A model generated the notes under the pieces. It was not told where the DNA came from, made no database searches, and saw only the letters and a program-made list of their open reading frames with translations. Shown piece after piece: positions 1-6,551 of a DNA stretch of 12,929 bases. Origin of the DNA: an uncultured Acidobacteriota bacterium (GTDB lineage: Bacteria > Acidobacteriota > Blastocatellia > Pyrinomonadales > Pyrinomonadaceae); the NCBI GenBank assembly GCA_946480545.1, contig CAMLKY010000014.1, positions 1-12,929 of the forward strand. The letters are read 5' to 3'. The translations under genes were made by a program, and so were the position numbers. The number at the start of each line of letters is the position of its first letter. Positions within the stretch are counted from its first letter, which is position 1.

Positions 1-614
1 TTACTAAAAAACGTATAGCCGACGAAGAATATCTGCGCGTCGTAGCCGGGGTTCTCGATTCCGCGGCTGGCGTTCGAGATATGGTAGAAGTTGTAGCCGA
101 AAGTTATCGCCTTTCGGTTCTTTAGGCGATACTCGATACCGCCGCCGCCGGCCGTACTGAAGTTCAATTTCTTACCGGTGACATTCGGCGTGGTTTCGGT
201 GAAGGGTAGAAACCCGAGATGCAATCCGATGAACGGCTGGAGCTTTTTACGCGGACGAAAATTCCCCTGCAATCCGATCGGCGCCAGGCCTATCGCCCAC
301 TTCGTCTCACGCACCGGCGTAACGGTGGTCCCCGTCACGATCTTGTCGGGATAGTTCATCACAACAACCGATGCATCGAGTGTGTACTTCAGATTTAGCC
401 AGTCGCTGTTGTTGAACCGGCGCGAGTATCGCAGTGCGCCGATGCCGAGCTTGCCGTCCCATGTCCGCCCGCCCGTATCGAACGTTCGAACCGCCGGAGC
501 AAATCCGCCCCACACCATCAACTCGTTCTTCCCCGGCTCTTCAGTATCATCCTGTCCCGAGACCAGCGCTGCGGCCAGTGCGAGCCACACGACCGACACC
601 AACATCTTTTTCAT
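1..614 (-). CDS. PagL-like lipid A 3-O-deacylase / acyloxyacyl hydrolase family protein (3' end cut by window edge)
   Basis: Probable outer-membrane beta-barrel that removes an acyl chain from lipid A. The open frame runs from ATG at 612-614 (MKKMLVSVV...) to the left edge without a stop; 204 residues are visible, ending GYTFFS, and by comparison with its neighbour only one or two codons are missing. Residues 1-19 look like a signal peptide. The family signature sits near the C-terminus: H178-I-S180-N181, followed by E187 and NPGY, matching the His/Ser/Glu active site known for PagL. Alternating aromatic and glycine-rich strands and a terminal aromatic (FF) fit a small barrel. It lies 54 bp downstream of a paralog on the same strand, so they are probably co-transcribed. 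No clear Shine-Dalgarno precedes the start; ATG at 603-605 is an alternative. Family call is fairly sure, exact substrate is inferred. Confidence 0.8.
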   Translation of the reverse strand, partial: MKKMLVSVVWLALAAALVSGQDDTEEPGKNELMVWGGFAPAVRTFDTGGRTWDGKLGIGALRYSRRFNNSDWLNLKYTLDASVVVMNYPDKIVTGTTVTPVRETKWAIGLAPIGLQGNFRPRKKLQPFIGLHLGFLPFTETTPNVTGKKLNFSTAGGGGIEYRLKNRKAITFGYNFYHISNASRGIENPGYDAQIFFVGYTFFS

Positions 615-668
615 ATTGTTTTGATTGAAAGGCGAAATAAGTCGAGTGGATTCTACGACACACCGCGT

Positions 669-1376
669 CTATTTGTAAAAGGTCGAGTATCCGACGTAGA
701 AAACGTTCGCATTGTAGCCGGGATTGATCTCGCCGATGTTCATGTTCGAGATGTGAAAGTAGCGGTAGCCAAAATTGATCGTGCGGTCGCGGTCGAGCGA
801 GTACATCAAGCCGCCGCCGAAGTCGCCCGAGAAGTTATAGGACGGGCTCTGCGGTACCGGGATCGGCTTCTTTGTAAAGATAAAGCCGGCGCTCATCTGT
901 GCGAACGGCTTCAGGCGCTTGCCCGGAAGAAAGACGAAACGAAAGCCCGCCGGATGGATCGCCGCTCCGTAAGTGTTTTCACGTACCGTCGCATACTTGT
1001 CTCCAGATTTTCCATCGGCGGTGTAAAACGGATTTCGAACTTCGTTGCTGATCGCGTATGTGACGGGCATCGCTTCGAAAAGATACTCGTATGTGACCGG
1101 GCCCTTGGTCCCGATAACGCGGCCCCATCGAAAGCTTCCGAGCGCAAGCTTGCGTCCTTCGGTGTCGTACTCCTTGTGCCCGCTCAGAAACGTCGGCTGC
1201 ATCGGTGCGAACCCCGTCTCGAATGACCATTCCTTGGAGCCTCGCTGCAGTTTCCAATTAGTCTCGATGGGAGCTCCGTCCTCGATGTCGTTCGCTAACG
1301 GGGCCTGCGCATTCCCGTCCGCGGCGGCGAAGACCGTTAACAGGAACAATACGAGACAAAGAGAGCGAATCGGCAC
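669..1376 (-). CDS. PagL-like lipid A 3-O-deacylase / acyloxyacyl hydrolase family protein
   Basis: Second, complete copy of the PagL-like barrel, 235 residues. It starts with GTG (1374-1376), chosen because GGAGG lies 8 nt upstream. A signal peptide is clear: hydrophobic residues 6-18, then a probable cleavage after GNAQA (about residue 25). Near the C-terminus it has H208-I-S210-N211, E216 and NPGYNANVFYVGY, the same catalytic pattern as the downstream paralog and as PagL, where His and Ser act in lipid A 3-O-deacylation. The chain ends in an aromatic-rich strand (STFYK), usual for outer-membrane barrels. It is first in a likely two-gene transcript. A TAGATA -10-like hexamer lies at 1442-1447 on this strand but without a convincing -35. 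Function is inferred from the motif; identity between the two copies is only moderate outside the C-terminal third. Confidence 0.82.
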   Translation of the reverse strand: MPIRSLCLVLFLLTVFAAADGNAQAPLANDIEDGAPIETNWKLQRGSKEWSFETGFAPMQPTFLSGHKEYDTEGRKLALGSFRWGRVIGTKGPVTYEYLFEAMPVTYAISNEVRNPFYTADGKSGDKYATVRENTYGAAIHPAGFRFVFLPGKRLKPFAQMSAGFIFTKKPIPVPQSPSYNFSGDFGGGLMYSLDRDRTINFGYRYFHISNMNIGEINPGYNANVFYVGYSTFYK

Positions 1377-1384
1377 ACTGTGAA

Positions 1385-1389
1385 CCTCC
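1385..1389 (-). promoter_or_regulatory. Shine-Dalgarno GGAGG deciding a GTG start
   Basis: On the minus strand GGAGG is followed by 8 nt and then GTG at 1374-1376. It supports the GTG start for the upstream PagL-like gene; no ATG in this frame gives the whole signal peptide. Confidence 0.7.
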
Positions 1390-1475
1390 AGATAAAAACC
1401 GGGTCGCGCACTAAATCAAAACAAAAAATTGCGGCGGCCTTTATCTAGGATATTTCGTGCCAGAAGTTCGGTGTG

Positions 1476-1988
1476 TCAGCGGGCAGACATGTACTCGCGG
1501 CTAAGCCGGACGTAGTTATTCCAAGACGCGGTAAGATCGCCGAGTTCGTCGGGCGTGAGTTCGCGTTTTACTTTGGCGGGCGCTCCCATGACGAGAGAGT
1601 TCGGGGGGATGACGGTACCAGGCGTCACGAGGCTTCCGGCCGCGACGAGCGTATTCCGGCCGATGCGTGAGCCATCGAGGAGTATCGAGCCTATTCCGAT
1701 CAGACAGCCGCTCTCGACATGGCAGCCGTGCAGCGTCACTCGGTGTCCGACGGTGATCTCATGCTCAAGAATGGTCGGATGATCTTTTGAGCTGACGTGA
1801 ACGACGCATGCATCCTGTATGTTCGTCCGGGAGCCGATGCGGATGTAGTTAACATCTCCGCGCAAGATCGACCCGAACCAGACACTAGCCTCCTCACCGA
1901 TCTCGACGTCGCCAATGACGATCGCGTCATCGGCAACGTAGGCGGTAGTGTGAATAAGCGGATGAATATCTCGAAATGGCGTGATCAT
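1476..1988 (-). CDS. gamma-carbonic anhydrase family protein (YrdA/PaaY-like left-handed beta-helix)
   Basis: A 170-residue protein of the gamma-class carbonic anhydrase/hexapeptide-repeat family, which forms trimers of left-handed beta-helices with a metal at each subunit interface. Repeating hexapeptide patterns run through residues 15-140 (for example IVIGDVEIGEEASV and ITVGHRVTLHGC). The three expected metal ligands are visible: H64 (VVHV), H82 (GH) and H87 (LHGC), plus R43-G-D45. The C-terminal helix with WNNYV closely resembles YrdA-type proteins. The frame stays open upstream to a GTG at 2055-2057, but family members begin with M-I-x-P-F, so ATG at 1986-1988 is chosen; no strong ribosome site is seen for either. 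Many YrdA-like proteins have no shown carbonic anhydrase activity, so the reaction is uncertain. It lies 99 bp upstream of the PagL pair and is separated from murJ by a repeat element. Confidence 0.88.
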   Translation of the reverse strand: MITPFRDIHPLIHTTAYVADDAIVIGDVEIGEEASVWFGSILRGDVNYIRIGSRTNIQDACVVHVSSKDHPTILEHEITVGHRVTLHGCHVESGCLIGIGSILLDGSRIGRNTLVAAGSLVTPGTVIPPNSLVMGAPAKVKRELTPDELGDLTASWNNYVRLSREYMSAR

Positions 1989-2068
1989 CGGCGAAGGATA
2001 ACCCAGCGCAAATGAAATGTCACAAGTGCGATTCAGGTGCGAGCGTCCTGTGGGCACGACGGGCGCGC

Positions 2069-2189
2069 GACTGGAGCGCGGACATCCTGACTGCGTGAGG
2101 CCAAAGGCCGAAAAAGCGATTGCCTTGTCGAACCATAACCGGTTGACGTCGCTTTCGCGACCTGCAGGCAGGATGCCCGCGCTCCGGTC
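2069..2189. repeat. 121-bp nested inverted-repeat element (repeat copies A and B) between murJ and the gamma-CA gene
   Basis: Two 26-bp arms, 2069-2094 and 2164-2189, are inverted copies of each other with 23 of 26 positions identical; the shared core reads like GGAGCGCGG[A/G]CATCCTG. Between them lies a second inverted pair, AAAGCGA (2113-2119) and TCGCTTT (2149-2155), enclosing the perfect palindrome AACCGGTT (2137-2144). Single-stranded, the whole element can fold as a long interrupted hairpin. Arm B begins inside the murJ stop codon (2188-2190). The same 26-mer occurs at two other sites in this window, so this is a copy of a dispersed family, REP- or MITE-like. No coding capacity is apparent. 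Confidence 0.75.
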
Positions 2190-3972
2190 AGGTACGCCGT
2201 CCTAATCGCCGAGCGAAGATCTGATAGATCTTCTCGATCTCCGTAACACCCAGGACCTTGGCTGCCCCGGCGAATACAACACCGGCGATTCCGATAGGGA
2301 CAAACGTTTCGATAAGGCGGGCAGTCAAACCGGCGGCTGCGAAGTAGCGGTGAAGAAAGTAATAGGTGGCGTAAGCCGCGGCCGACATTATTGCGGACGC
2401 GACGGATATCTTCGCAAGGCCAGCAACTACGTCTCGGCCGTTAAGTCGACCGATGCGTCGTCGCATCAAAAACCATAGCGCAAGAAAATTCACGAGTGCG
2501 ACGATAGATGTTGCGAGTGCGACACCGGCGTGGCCGTAACCGTTTGGTCTTTCCGGAGACTGTCCGACGTTCGACAGCAACTGCATCATCCCGAAGCTCG
2601 TCACAACGTGGATGACGATCGACGCGAGGCTGACGTACATCGGCGTCTTTGCATCATCGAGGGCGTAGAAAGCCGGTGACAGGACCTTGATCGCAGCATA
2701 ACCGGCAAGCCCGAGCGAGTACGCCGTTAATCCCCACGCGACCATGTTCGTATCGAAAGCGTCGAACTCGCCCCGTTCGTAGATCAGCCGCACGATCGGA
2801 TCTCCGAGCACGATCAGCCCGCACGCGGACGGGATGGCGAGAAGGAACACCAGCTTCATTGCGTCCGAGAGAGTGTTTCGAAACTTATCGAGATTGCTTT
2901 CCGATGCAAGCCGTGAAAGCGTCGGGATCGCAGCGGTGCCGACCGCAACACCGAATACGCCTATCGGAAACTGCATCAATCGAAACGCATAGCTCAGCCA
3001 CGACGCTCCTCCATCGATGCCCGACGCGACGATCGTATCGACCACAACCTTCACCTGCACGGCCGATGTGCCGATGATCGCCGGAGCCATGAGTCGCATC
3101 ACCCGGCGAACTCCTTCGTCGCGAAAACTAAGCCGCGGCGAGAATCGAAATCCGACCTTGAACAGCGATGGAAGCTGGATAAGAAATTGAGCCGCTCCGC
3201 CGATTAGCGTACCGATCGACATGCCGATCATTGCCCACTGCGCCGCGTCGCTGGGAATGCTCAGCTTATCGGTCGAGCGCTCCCAGTCGCCGCCGCTAAG
3301 CCAGTACGCGAGGAGGAGGCCGGCGATGATCGAGGCGATGTTGAATGCGGTTGACGCAGATGCAGGGATCGCGAATCGTCCCTTTGTATTCAGCACGCCC
3401 ATCGCCAGGGCCGCGAGTGCGACGAGCAGAATGAATGGAAACATTATCTGCATCAGTGTCGTCGCGAGCTCGGCCTTCTCGGCGGGGTAGTAGTGATTCG
3501 GATCGCCGAGATAGTTGTAGGTGATGATCTTTACGAGAAGCGGTGAGAAGAGCACGCCGAGGATGGTGACGATGCTCAGAACCACGGCGAGCGCGTTGAA
3601 GACAAGGCTCGCGAGGCGCCATGCTTCGGCCTCGCTGTTTTTGAGCTGGTAGTCCGTGAAGACCTTTACGAACGCGGCTGAAAGCGCGCCTTCGGCGAAA
3701 AGGTCGCGGAGCAGGTTCGGTATTCGAAATCCGACGATGAACGCGTCGTAGAGGAAACCGGCTCCAAAGAACCTCGCGAAGATCGTTTCCCGAATCAGAC
3801 CAAAGATCCGAGAAAACATTACCGCGACGGAAACGATCCCGGCTGAGCGCGCGACGCTTTGTGATTGAGATCCGGGCGGGTTTTGCTCGAGACCATCGTC
3901 CGGTGAGGACGGATCTGCGACCTCTTCTGCTTCAGTTGTCGGATCCGACGGGTCTTTTTCGATGTCGCTCAT
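2188..3972 (-). CDS. murJ: lipid II flippase MurJ
   Basis: Integral inner-membrane protein of the MurJ/MviN family (MOP exporter superfamily), which moves lipid-linked peptidoglycan precursor to the periplasmic face. Length is 594 residues against roughly 510 in the E. coli protein; the extra length includes an acidic, Pro/Ser-rich cytosolic N-terminus (about residues 1-38). The first membrane part has the diagnostic SRIFGLIRE, then DAFIVGFRIPNLLRDLFAEG, containing the conserved Arg and Asp residues needed for lipid II transport. About 14 hydrophobic helices follow. The start at 3970-3972 (MSDIEKDP) is chosen because the frame stays open to 4122 only by reading through a repeat element and a terminator hairpin; that extension (MKRPPEKQGG...) is not protein-like. 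The stop codon overlaps a repeat arm. Identity is nearly certain; the start is probable. Confidence 0.95.
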   Translation of the reverse strand: MSDIEKDPSDPTTEAEEVADPSSPDDGLEQNPPGSQSQSVARSAGIVSVAVMFSRIFGLIRETIFARFFGAGFLYDAFIVGFRIPNLLRDLFAEGALSAAFVKVFTDYQLKNSEAEAWRLASLVFNALAVVLSIVTILGVLFSPLLVKIITYNYLGDPNHYYPAEKAELATTLMQIMFPFILLVALAALAMGVLNTKGRFAIPASASTAFNIASIIAGLLLAYWLSGGDWERSTDKLSIPSDAAQWAMIGMSIGTLIGGAAQFLIQLPSLFKVGFRFSPRLSFRDEGVRRVMRLMAPAIIGTSAVQVKVVVDTIVASGIDGGASWLSYAFRLMQFPIGVFGVAVGTAAIPTLSRLASESNLDKFRNTLSDAMKLVFLLAIPSACGLIVLGDPIVRLIYERGEFDAFDTNMVAWGLTAYSLGLAGYAAIKVLSPAFYALDDAKTPMYVSLASIVIHVVTSFGMMQLLSNVGQSPERPNGYGHAGVALATSIVALVNFLALWFLMRRRIGRLNGRDVVAGLAKISVASAIMSAAAYATYYFLHRYFAAAGLTARLIETFVPIGIAGVVFAGAAKVLGVTEIEKIYQIFARRLGRRT

Positions 3973-4034
3973 TCGCTTGGCAGCCGTTCGAGATAGAGTT
4001 TGCAACAACGTGCCGGATTGAACAAACGCGACGG

Positions 4035-4086
4035 GCGCGACCGAGGCGCATGCAGGATGCCCGCGCTGCAATCGCGCTCGGCGCGC
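4035..4086. repeat. dispersed repeat copy C within a palindromic element
   Basis: Positions 4048-4073 match repeat arm B (2164-2189) at 22 of 26 bases, including the shared run GCAGGATGCCCGCGCT. The copy sits inside a wider imperfect palindrome: GCGCGACCGAG (4035-4045) pairs with CTCGGCGCGC (4077-4086) with one bulged A. The left part GCGCGACCGAGGCGCA (4035-4050) recurs with one difference at 11731-11746. The element directly abuts the T-run of the dacB terminator. Confidence 0.65.
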
Positions 4087-4114
4087 AAAAAAGCCGCCCT
4101 GTTTCTCGGGCGGC
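4087..4114 (-). terminator. intrinsic terminator downstream of dacB
   Basis: Read on the minus strand: a perfect 7-bp GC stem GCCGCCC...GGGCGGC (4108-4114 with 4093-4099), an 8-nt loop GAGAAACA and then TTTTTT (4092-4087). It begins 30 bp after the dacB stop codon, so it should end the dacB transcript before murJ. It also argues against any murJ start upstream of it. Confidence 0.88.
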
Positions 4115-4144
4115 CTCTTCATGCAAACTTACATGCGGCTTATC

Positions 4145-5560
4145 TTAGTTCGCCGCTACCTGGCTCGGGTACGAAAATCTCGTTTTCGACATTCTGTAAT
4201 CCAGCGACACGGGCTGGTATGCGATCGGCGCCGGGCCGCCGAATTGGCCCTGGATCAGGGATACGTAACTGTTCTGGAAGCTCCGGAACCGAGCAACGCT
4301 GCCGCGCTGGTTGAAGATCACGAAGAGCAGCTTGCCGTTTCGCGTGTTGATCTCGCCTGCGAGAGCACTGGCACCGCCATCCGTCTGTCCCAGGGTTCCC
4401 GTTTTACCGATCACGCTTCCGGACGAGAAGTCGGTATCGAACCGGTTCTCGAGCGTACCCCGATCAAGTCCCGCGACCGGCATGATATCCGCGAAGGTCA
4501 TTCGGTAACGTGCGAGATCGTTTCTCAGAAGACGTAGAAGCTTCATCATCGCCGCCGGCGTCACACGGTTGATCCCGAGCCCGCTCGCGGTCGCGAGATT
4601 GAATTCATACGGCTGAAGACCGGCATTCTGCTGAACAAGGCGAGCAACCGCGTACGGTCCGCCGACCATGTCACCGAGCCTCTCGGCCACAAAGTTATTC
4701 GAGTAGCACATCATCACCTTGACGATGTCGCGCATCGGGGTCGATTCGTGCGTGAACAGCAGCTTCGCATTGCTCGGCATCGGCTGTACGTAGACGCTGC
4801 CGGTAAAAGCCACGCTCGGAAGTCCCGTGCTCGGCTGCGCCTTCCCCGAGTTGATGAGATGATTCGTCCAGACACGCGTCGCAGCGGTCGAGCGCTTCGC
4901 TGCATCAAGCGTGGCAAACAGCGTCTGTGCTGACCGCTGTGCCGATGTTGAATAGTTCATCGCGAAGTTATCCGTCACAACCAGGTCGCCCGTGATGGTG
5001 CGAATACCCATGCGGTTAAGCTCGGCCGCTATCGCAACGGCATGCTCAAATCCGAAGATCGGATCACGGCCCGAGATGTACAGGTTGCCGTGCACCGTTT
5101 GCGTAGCCTGCTCGTAACTGCCGTCGGTCCAGATGTTGGTCGGAAACCTGTAGTCGGGCCCGAAGGTCTTGAGTACGGCGTAAGACGTCGCGATCTTTAC
5201 GTTCGAAGCAGGATTAAAGGCGAAATTCGAGAAGCTCTCGACCACCACGTTCCCCTCGAGGGTTTCGACAAGGACTCCGGAATGACCCGGGATCGCTGTG
5301 TCGGCGAGGATAGGGAACTTCGATTTTACGGCAGTCGGAACAGCGGCATCAGCCGAAACCGGACCCGCGCTGCCCGTCTTCTTTACGAGCGGAGCCGAAT
5401 CGGCAGCATCTTTATGGACCTTTATGTCCTGGAGAAGCGGACGAGCGGCAGGACCCGAGCCAGTACCGGAACCCGAATCAGCCTGACCGAAAACCGACGT
5501 GCACAAAAATAGCCCGACGACGAAAGAGATAGGACCCGTAATTCTTTTAACCTTGTTCAT
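4145..5560 (-). CDS. dacB: D-alanyl-D-alanine carboxypeptidase/endopeptidase, PBP4 type (peptidase S13)
   Basis: Periplasmic serine penicillin-binding protein of the S13 family, which trims or cleaves D-Ala-containing peptidoglycan peptides. The 471 residues hold all three catalytic motifs in order: S119-N-V-K122 (SxxK), S287-N-N (SxN) and K386-T-G (KTG). Residues 8-26 form a signal peptide ending near VFGQA. Residues about 27-80 are a low-complexity Ser/Gly/Ala/Pro linker. The distance from SxxK to SxN is about 168 residues, shorter than the 244 or so in E. coli PBP4, so the inserted domains are probably reduced. AAGAGA upstream of ATG 5558-5560 is a plausible ribosome site. It is a single-gene unit: promoter candidate upstream, strong terminator downstream. 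Family call is firm; the balance of carboxypeptidase and endopeptidase activity is unknown. Confidence 0.93.
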   Translation of the reverse strand: MNKVKRITGPISFVVGLFLCTSVFGQADSGSGTGSGPAARPLLQDIKVHKDAADSAPLVKKTGSAGPVSADAAVPTAVKSKFPILADTAIPGHSGVLVETLEGNVVVESFSNFAFNPASNVKIATSYAVLKTFGPDYRFPTNIWTDGSYEQATQTVHGNLYISGRDPIFGFEHAVAIAAELNRMGIRTITGDLVVTDNFAMNYSTSAQRSAQTLFATLDAAKRSTAATRVWTNHLINSGKAQPSTGLPSVAFTGSVYVQPMPSNAKLLFTHESTPMRDIVKVMMCYSNNFVAERLGDMVGGPYAVARLVQQNAGLQPYEFNLATASGLGINRVTPAAMMKLLRLLRNDLARYRMTFADIMPVAGLDRGTLENRFDTDFSSGSVIGKTGTLGQTDGGASALAGEINTRNGKLLFVIFNQRGSVARFRSFQNSYVSLIQGQFGGPAPIAYQPVSLDYRMSKTRFSYPSQVAAN

Positions 5561-5572
5561 TTATTATCTCTT

Positions 5573-5592
5573 GGCCGGGGTAGGCCGGGGCA
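5573..5592. repeat. tandem 10-bp duplication in the dacB 5' leader
   Basis: Two adjacent units GGCCGGGGTA (5573-5582) and GGCCGGGGCA (5583-5592) lie between the putative dacB promoter and its start codon. Only two copies are present, so it may be chance or a small slippage event. Confidence 0.4.
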
Positions 5593-5614
5593 GGCACCCG
5601 CGAAAGCTGAAGCC

Positions 5615-5645
5615 AGTATAGCATGCGAGGCTGCCACCTATTCAA
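5615..5645 (-). promoter_or_regulatory. putative sigma-70-type promoter for dacB
   Basis: On the minus strand TTGAAT (5645-5640) is followed by 19 nt and TATACT (5620-5615). The -10 is close to consensus, the spacer is 2 nt longer than ideal. It lies 54 bp upstream of the dacB start codon. Confidence 0.45.
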
Positions 5646-5805
5646 TCCCAAATCCGGCCCACCATCCTCCGCGGTGGGGTGTGCCGTTCAGATGAAATAT
5701 CCCTCGTCCGGGATGCCGGTCAATTGATCAGGCAATACAACGCATTGCCGATGCTAATACGGCATTTTCGCTGGACTTTTGCAGTTCGCGTCGAGCCAGA
5801 TCTTA
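5646..5805. other. divergent intergenic region with small inverted repeats
   Basis: This non-coding stretch between the dacB promoter and the promoter of the glycosylase gene holds three short hairpins: CCCACC/GGTGGG (5658-5663 and 5673-5678), ATCCC/GGGAT (5699-5703 and 5710-5714), and GGCAAT/ATTGCC (5731-5736 and 5744-5749, 7-nt loop). The last is a plausible operator-like dyad. I see no convincing small gene here. Confidence 0.35.
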
Positions 5806-5834
5806 TTGACACTATTTTTGGCCGGAAATAGACT
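5806..5834 (+). promoter_or_regulatory. putative promoter TTGACA-N17-TAGACT for the plus-strand gene cluster
   Basis: A perfect -35 TTGACA (5806-5811), an exact 17-nt spacer and TAGACT (5829-5834, 4 of 6 matches to the -10 consensus). Transcription would begin near 5841, about 13 nt before the GTG chosen for the glycosylase gene. This argues for that start over the upstream TTG at 5779. Confidence 0.6.
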
Positions 5835-5853
5835 TCTACCAGTAGAGAAACCC

Positions 5854-6516
5854 GTGAAAAAGGAAACCTCACCTGTAACGCTCGAGCGGATCCTCGAGAC
5901 CCACCGCCTGCGGCGCAAAGAGATTCAAGAGCGGCTCGCAGAGTTTGAATCGGTATGGCGCACTGGTTCCGATGCACGGCTTTGGGAGGAAATGGTGTTC
6001 TGCTTCTTTACCGGCGGATGCTCGGCGAAGATGGGTCTCCGTTCGATAGACGCGGTCCGGCCGCTTCTCGAGACGGGAACGCAGCCCGAGATCGCGAGCG
6101 CGCTTATCGGGGTTCACCGCTACCCAAACGCACGTGCCCGCTATGTGTATGCCTCGCGCGAATTCCTGCGGAACCACTGTAATCTCGAGCTGCGTAAAAG
6201 ACTCTCGGATTTCCATTCGCCCATCGAACGGCGCGACTGGCTTGTAAAGGAAAAGGGGATCAAGGGACTCGGGTACAAAGAGGCAAGCCATTATCTGCGG
6301 AACATCGGGCTAAAAGGCTACGCGATCCTAGATAAGCACGTGCTCAAATGCCTGTACGAGCTAAAAATAATCGACTCGCCAAAGCCACCAAATACAAGGT
6401 CCCGGTATCTAACGGTTGAAGACAAGCTTAGGGAACTTACTGAAAGAACAAAAATCGATTTTGACGAGATGGATCTGGTGCTCTGGTCGATGAAGACCGG
6501 CCAGATCCTGAAGTGA
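5854..6516 (+). CDS. ogg: N-glycosylase/DNA lyase, archaeal-type 8-oxoguanine glycosylase (Ogg2)
   Basis: Base-excision repair enzyme that removes 8-oxoguanine from DNA and cleaves the abasic site. The 220 residues match the Ogg2 group first known from Methanocaldococcus (about 207 aa). The helix-hairpin-helix reads GIKGLGYKEASHYLRN, with catalytic lysine K142, followed by the activating aspartate D160 in ILDKH; the 18-residue spacing equals that reported for the archaeal enzyme (K129/D147). The N-terminal helices contain FCFFTGGCSAKMG, typical of the group. The frame is open from TTG at 5779, but a good promoter lies inside that extension, so GTG at 5854-5856 is chosen, giving MKKETSPVTL. 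A moderate AGAGA precedes it. It is first in the plus-strand cluster, 35 bp ahead of the protease gene. Enzyme family is confident; start is probable. Confidence 0.9.
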   Translation: MKKETSPVTLERILETHRLRRKEIQERLAEFESVWRTGSDARLWEEMVFCFFTGGCSAKMGLRSIDAVRPLLETGTQPEIASALIGVHRYPNARARYVYASREFLRNHCNLELRKRLSDFHSPIERRDWLVKEKGIKGLGYKEASHYLRNIGLKGYAILDKHVLKCLYELKIIDSPKPPNTRSRYLTVEDKLRELTERTKIDFDEMDLVLWSMKTGQILK

Positions 6517-6536
6517 ATTTTAAAGGCCCGGGCCTG

Positions 6537-6542
6537 AAGGAG
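6537..6542 (+). promoter_or_regulatory. Shine-Dalgarno AAGGAG deciding the protease start
   Basis: AAGGAG is followed by 9 nt and ATG at 6552-6554. It favours this start over an in-frame GTG at 6513, which overlaps the preceding stop codon but would place a charged stretch in front of the signal sequence. Confidence 0.7.
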
Positions 6543-6551
6543 TTTGTTTCT

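Noticed and set aside
621..1226. Open frame of 201 codons on the plus strand
   Set aside because: Lies antisense to the PagL-like gene, whose signal peptide, active-site motif and ribosome site are clear; the plus-strand translation has no recognisable domain and lacks a ribosome site.
1989..2057. GTG start adding 23 residues to the gamma-CA protein
   Set aside because: Family members start close to M-I-x-P-F, and the extension runs towards the repeat element.
2069..2189. CRISPR array
   Set aside because: Only two inverted arms with unequal content between them; no regularly spaced direct repeats and no cas genes.
3973..4122. Longer murJ start at 4122
   Set aside because: The added 50 residues are encoded by the dacB terminator hairpin and repeat element C; a start upstream of the terminator is unlikely, and MSDIEKDP begins a plausible acidic N-terminus.
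4121..5512. Long plus-strand frames (4121-4537 and 5042-5512) antisense to dacB
   Set aside because: dacB carries all three S13 catalytic motifs; the antisense translations are rich in Arg with no domain, as expected from GC-rich shadows.
5779..5853. TTG start adding 25 residues to the Ogg2 protein
   Set aside because: A near-consensus promoter lies inside this segment, and the remaining 220 residues already match the family length.
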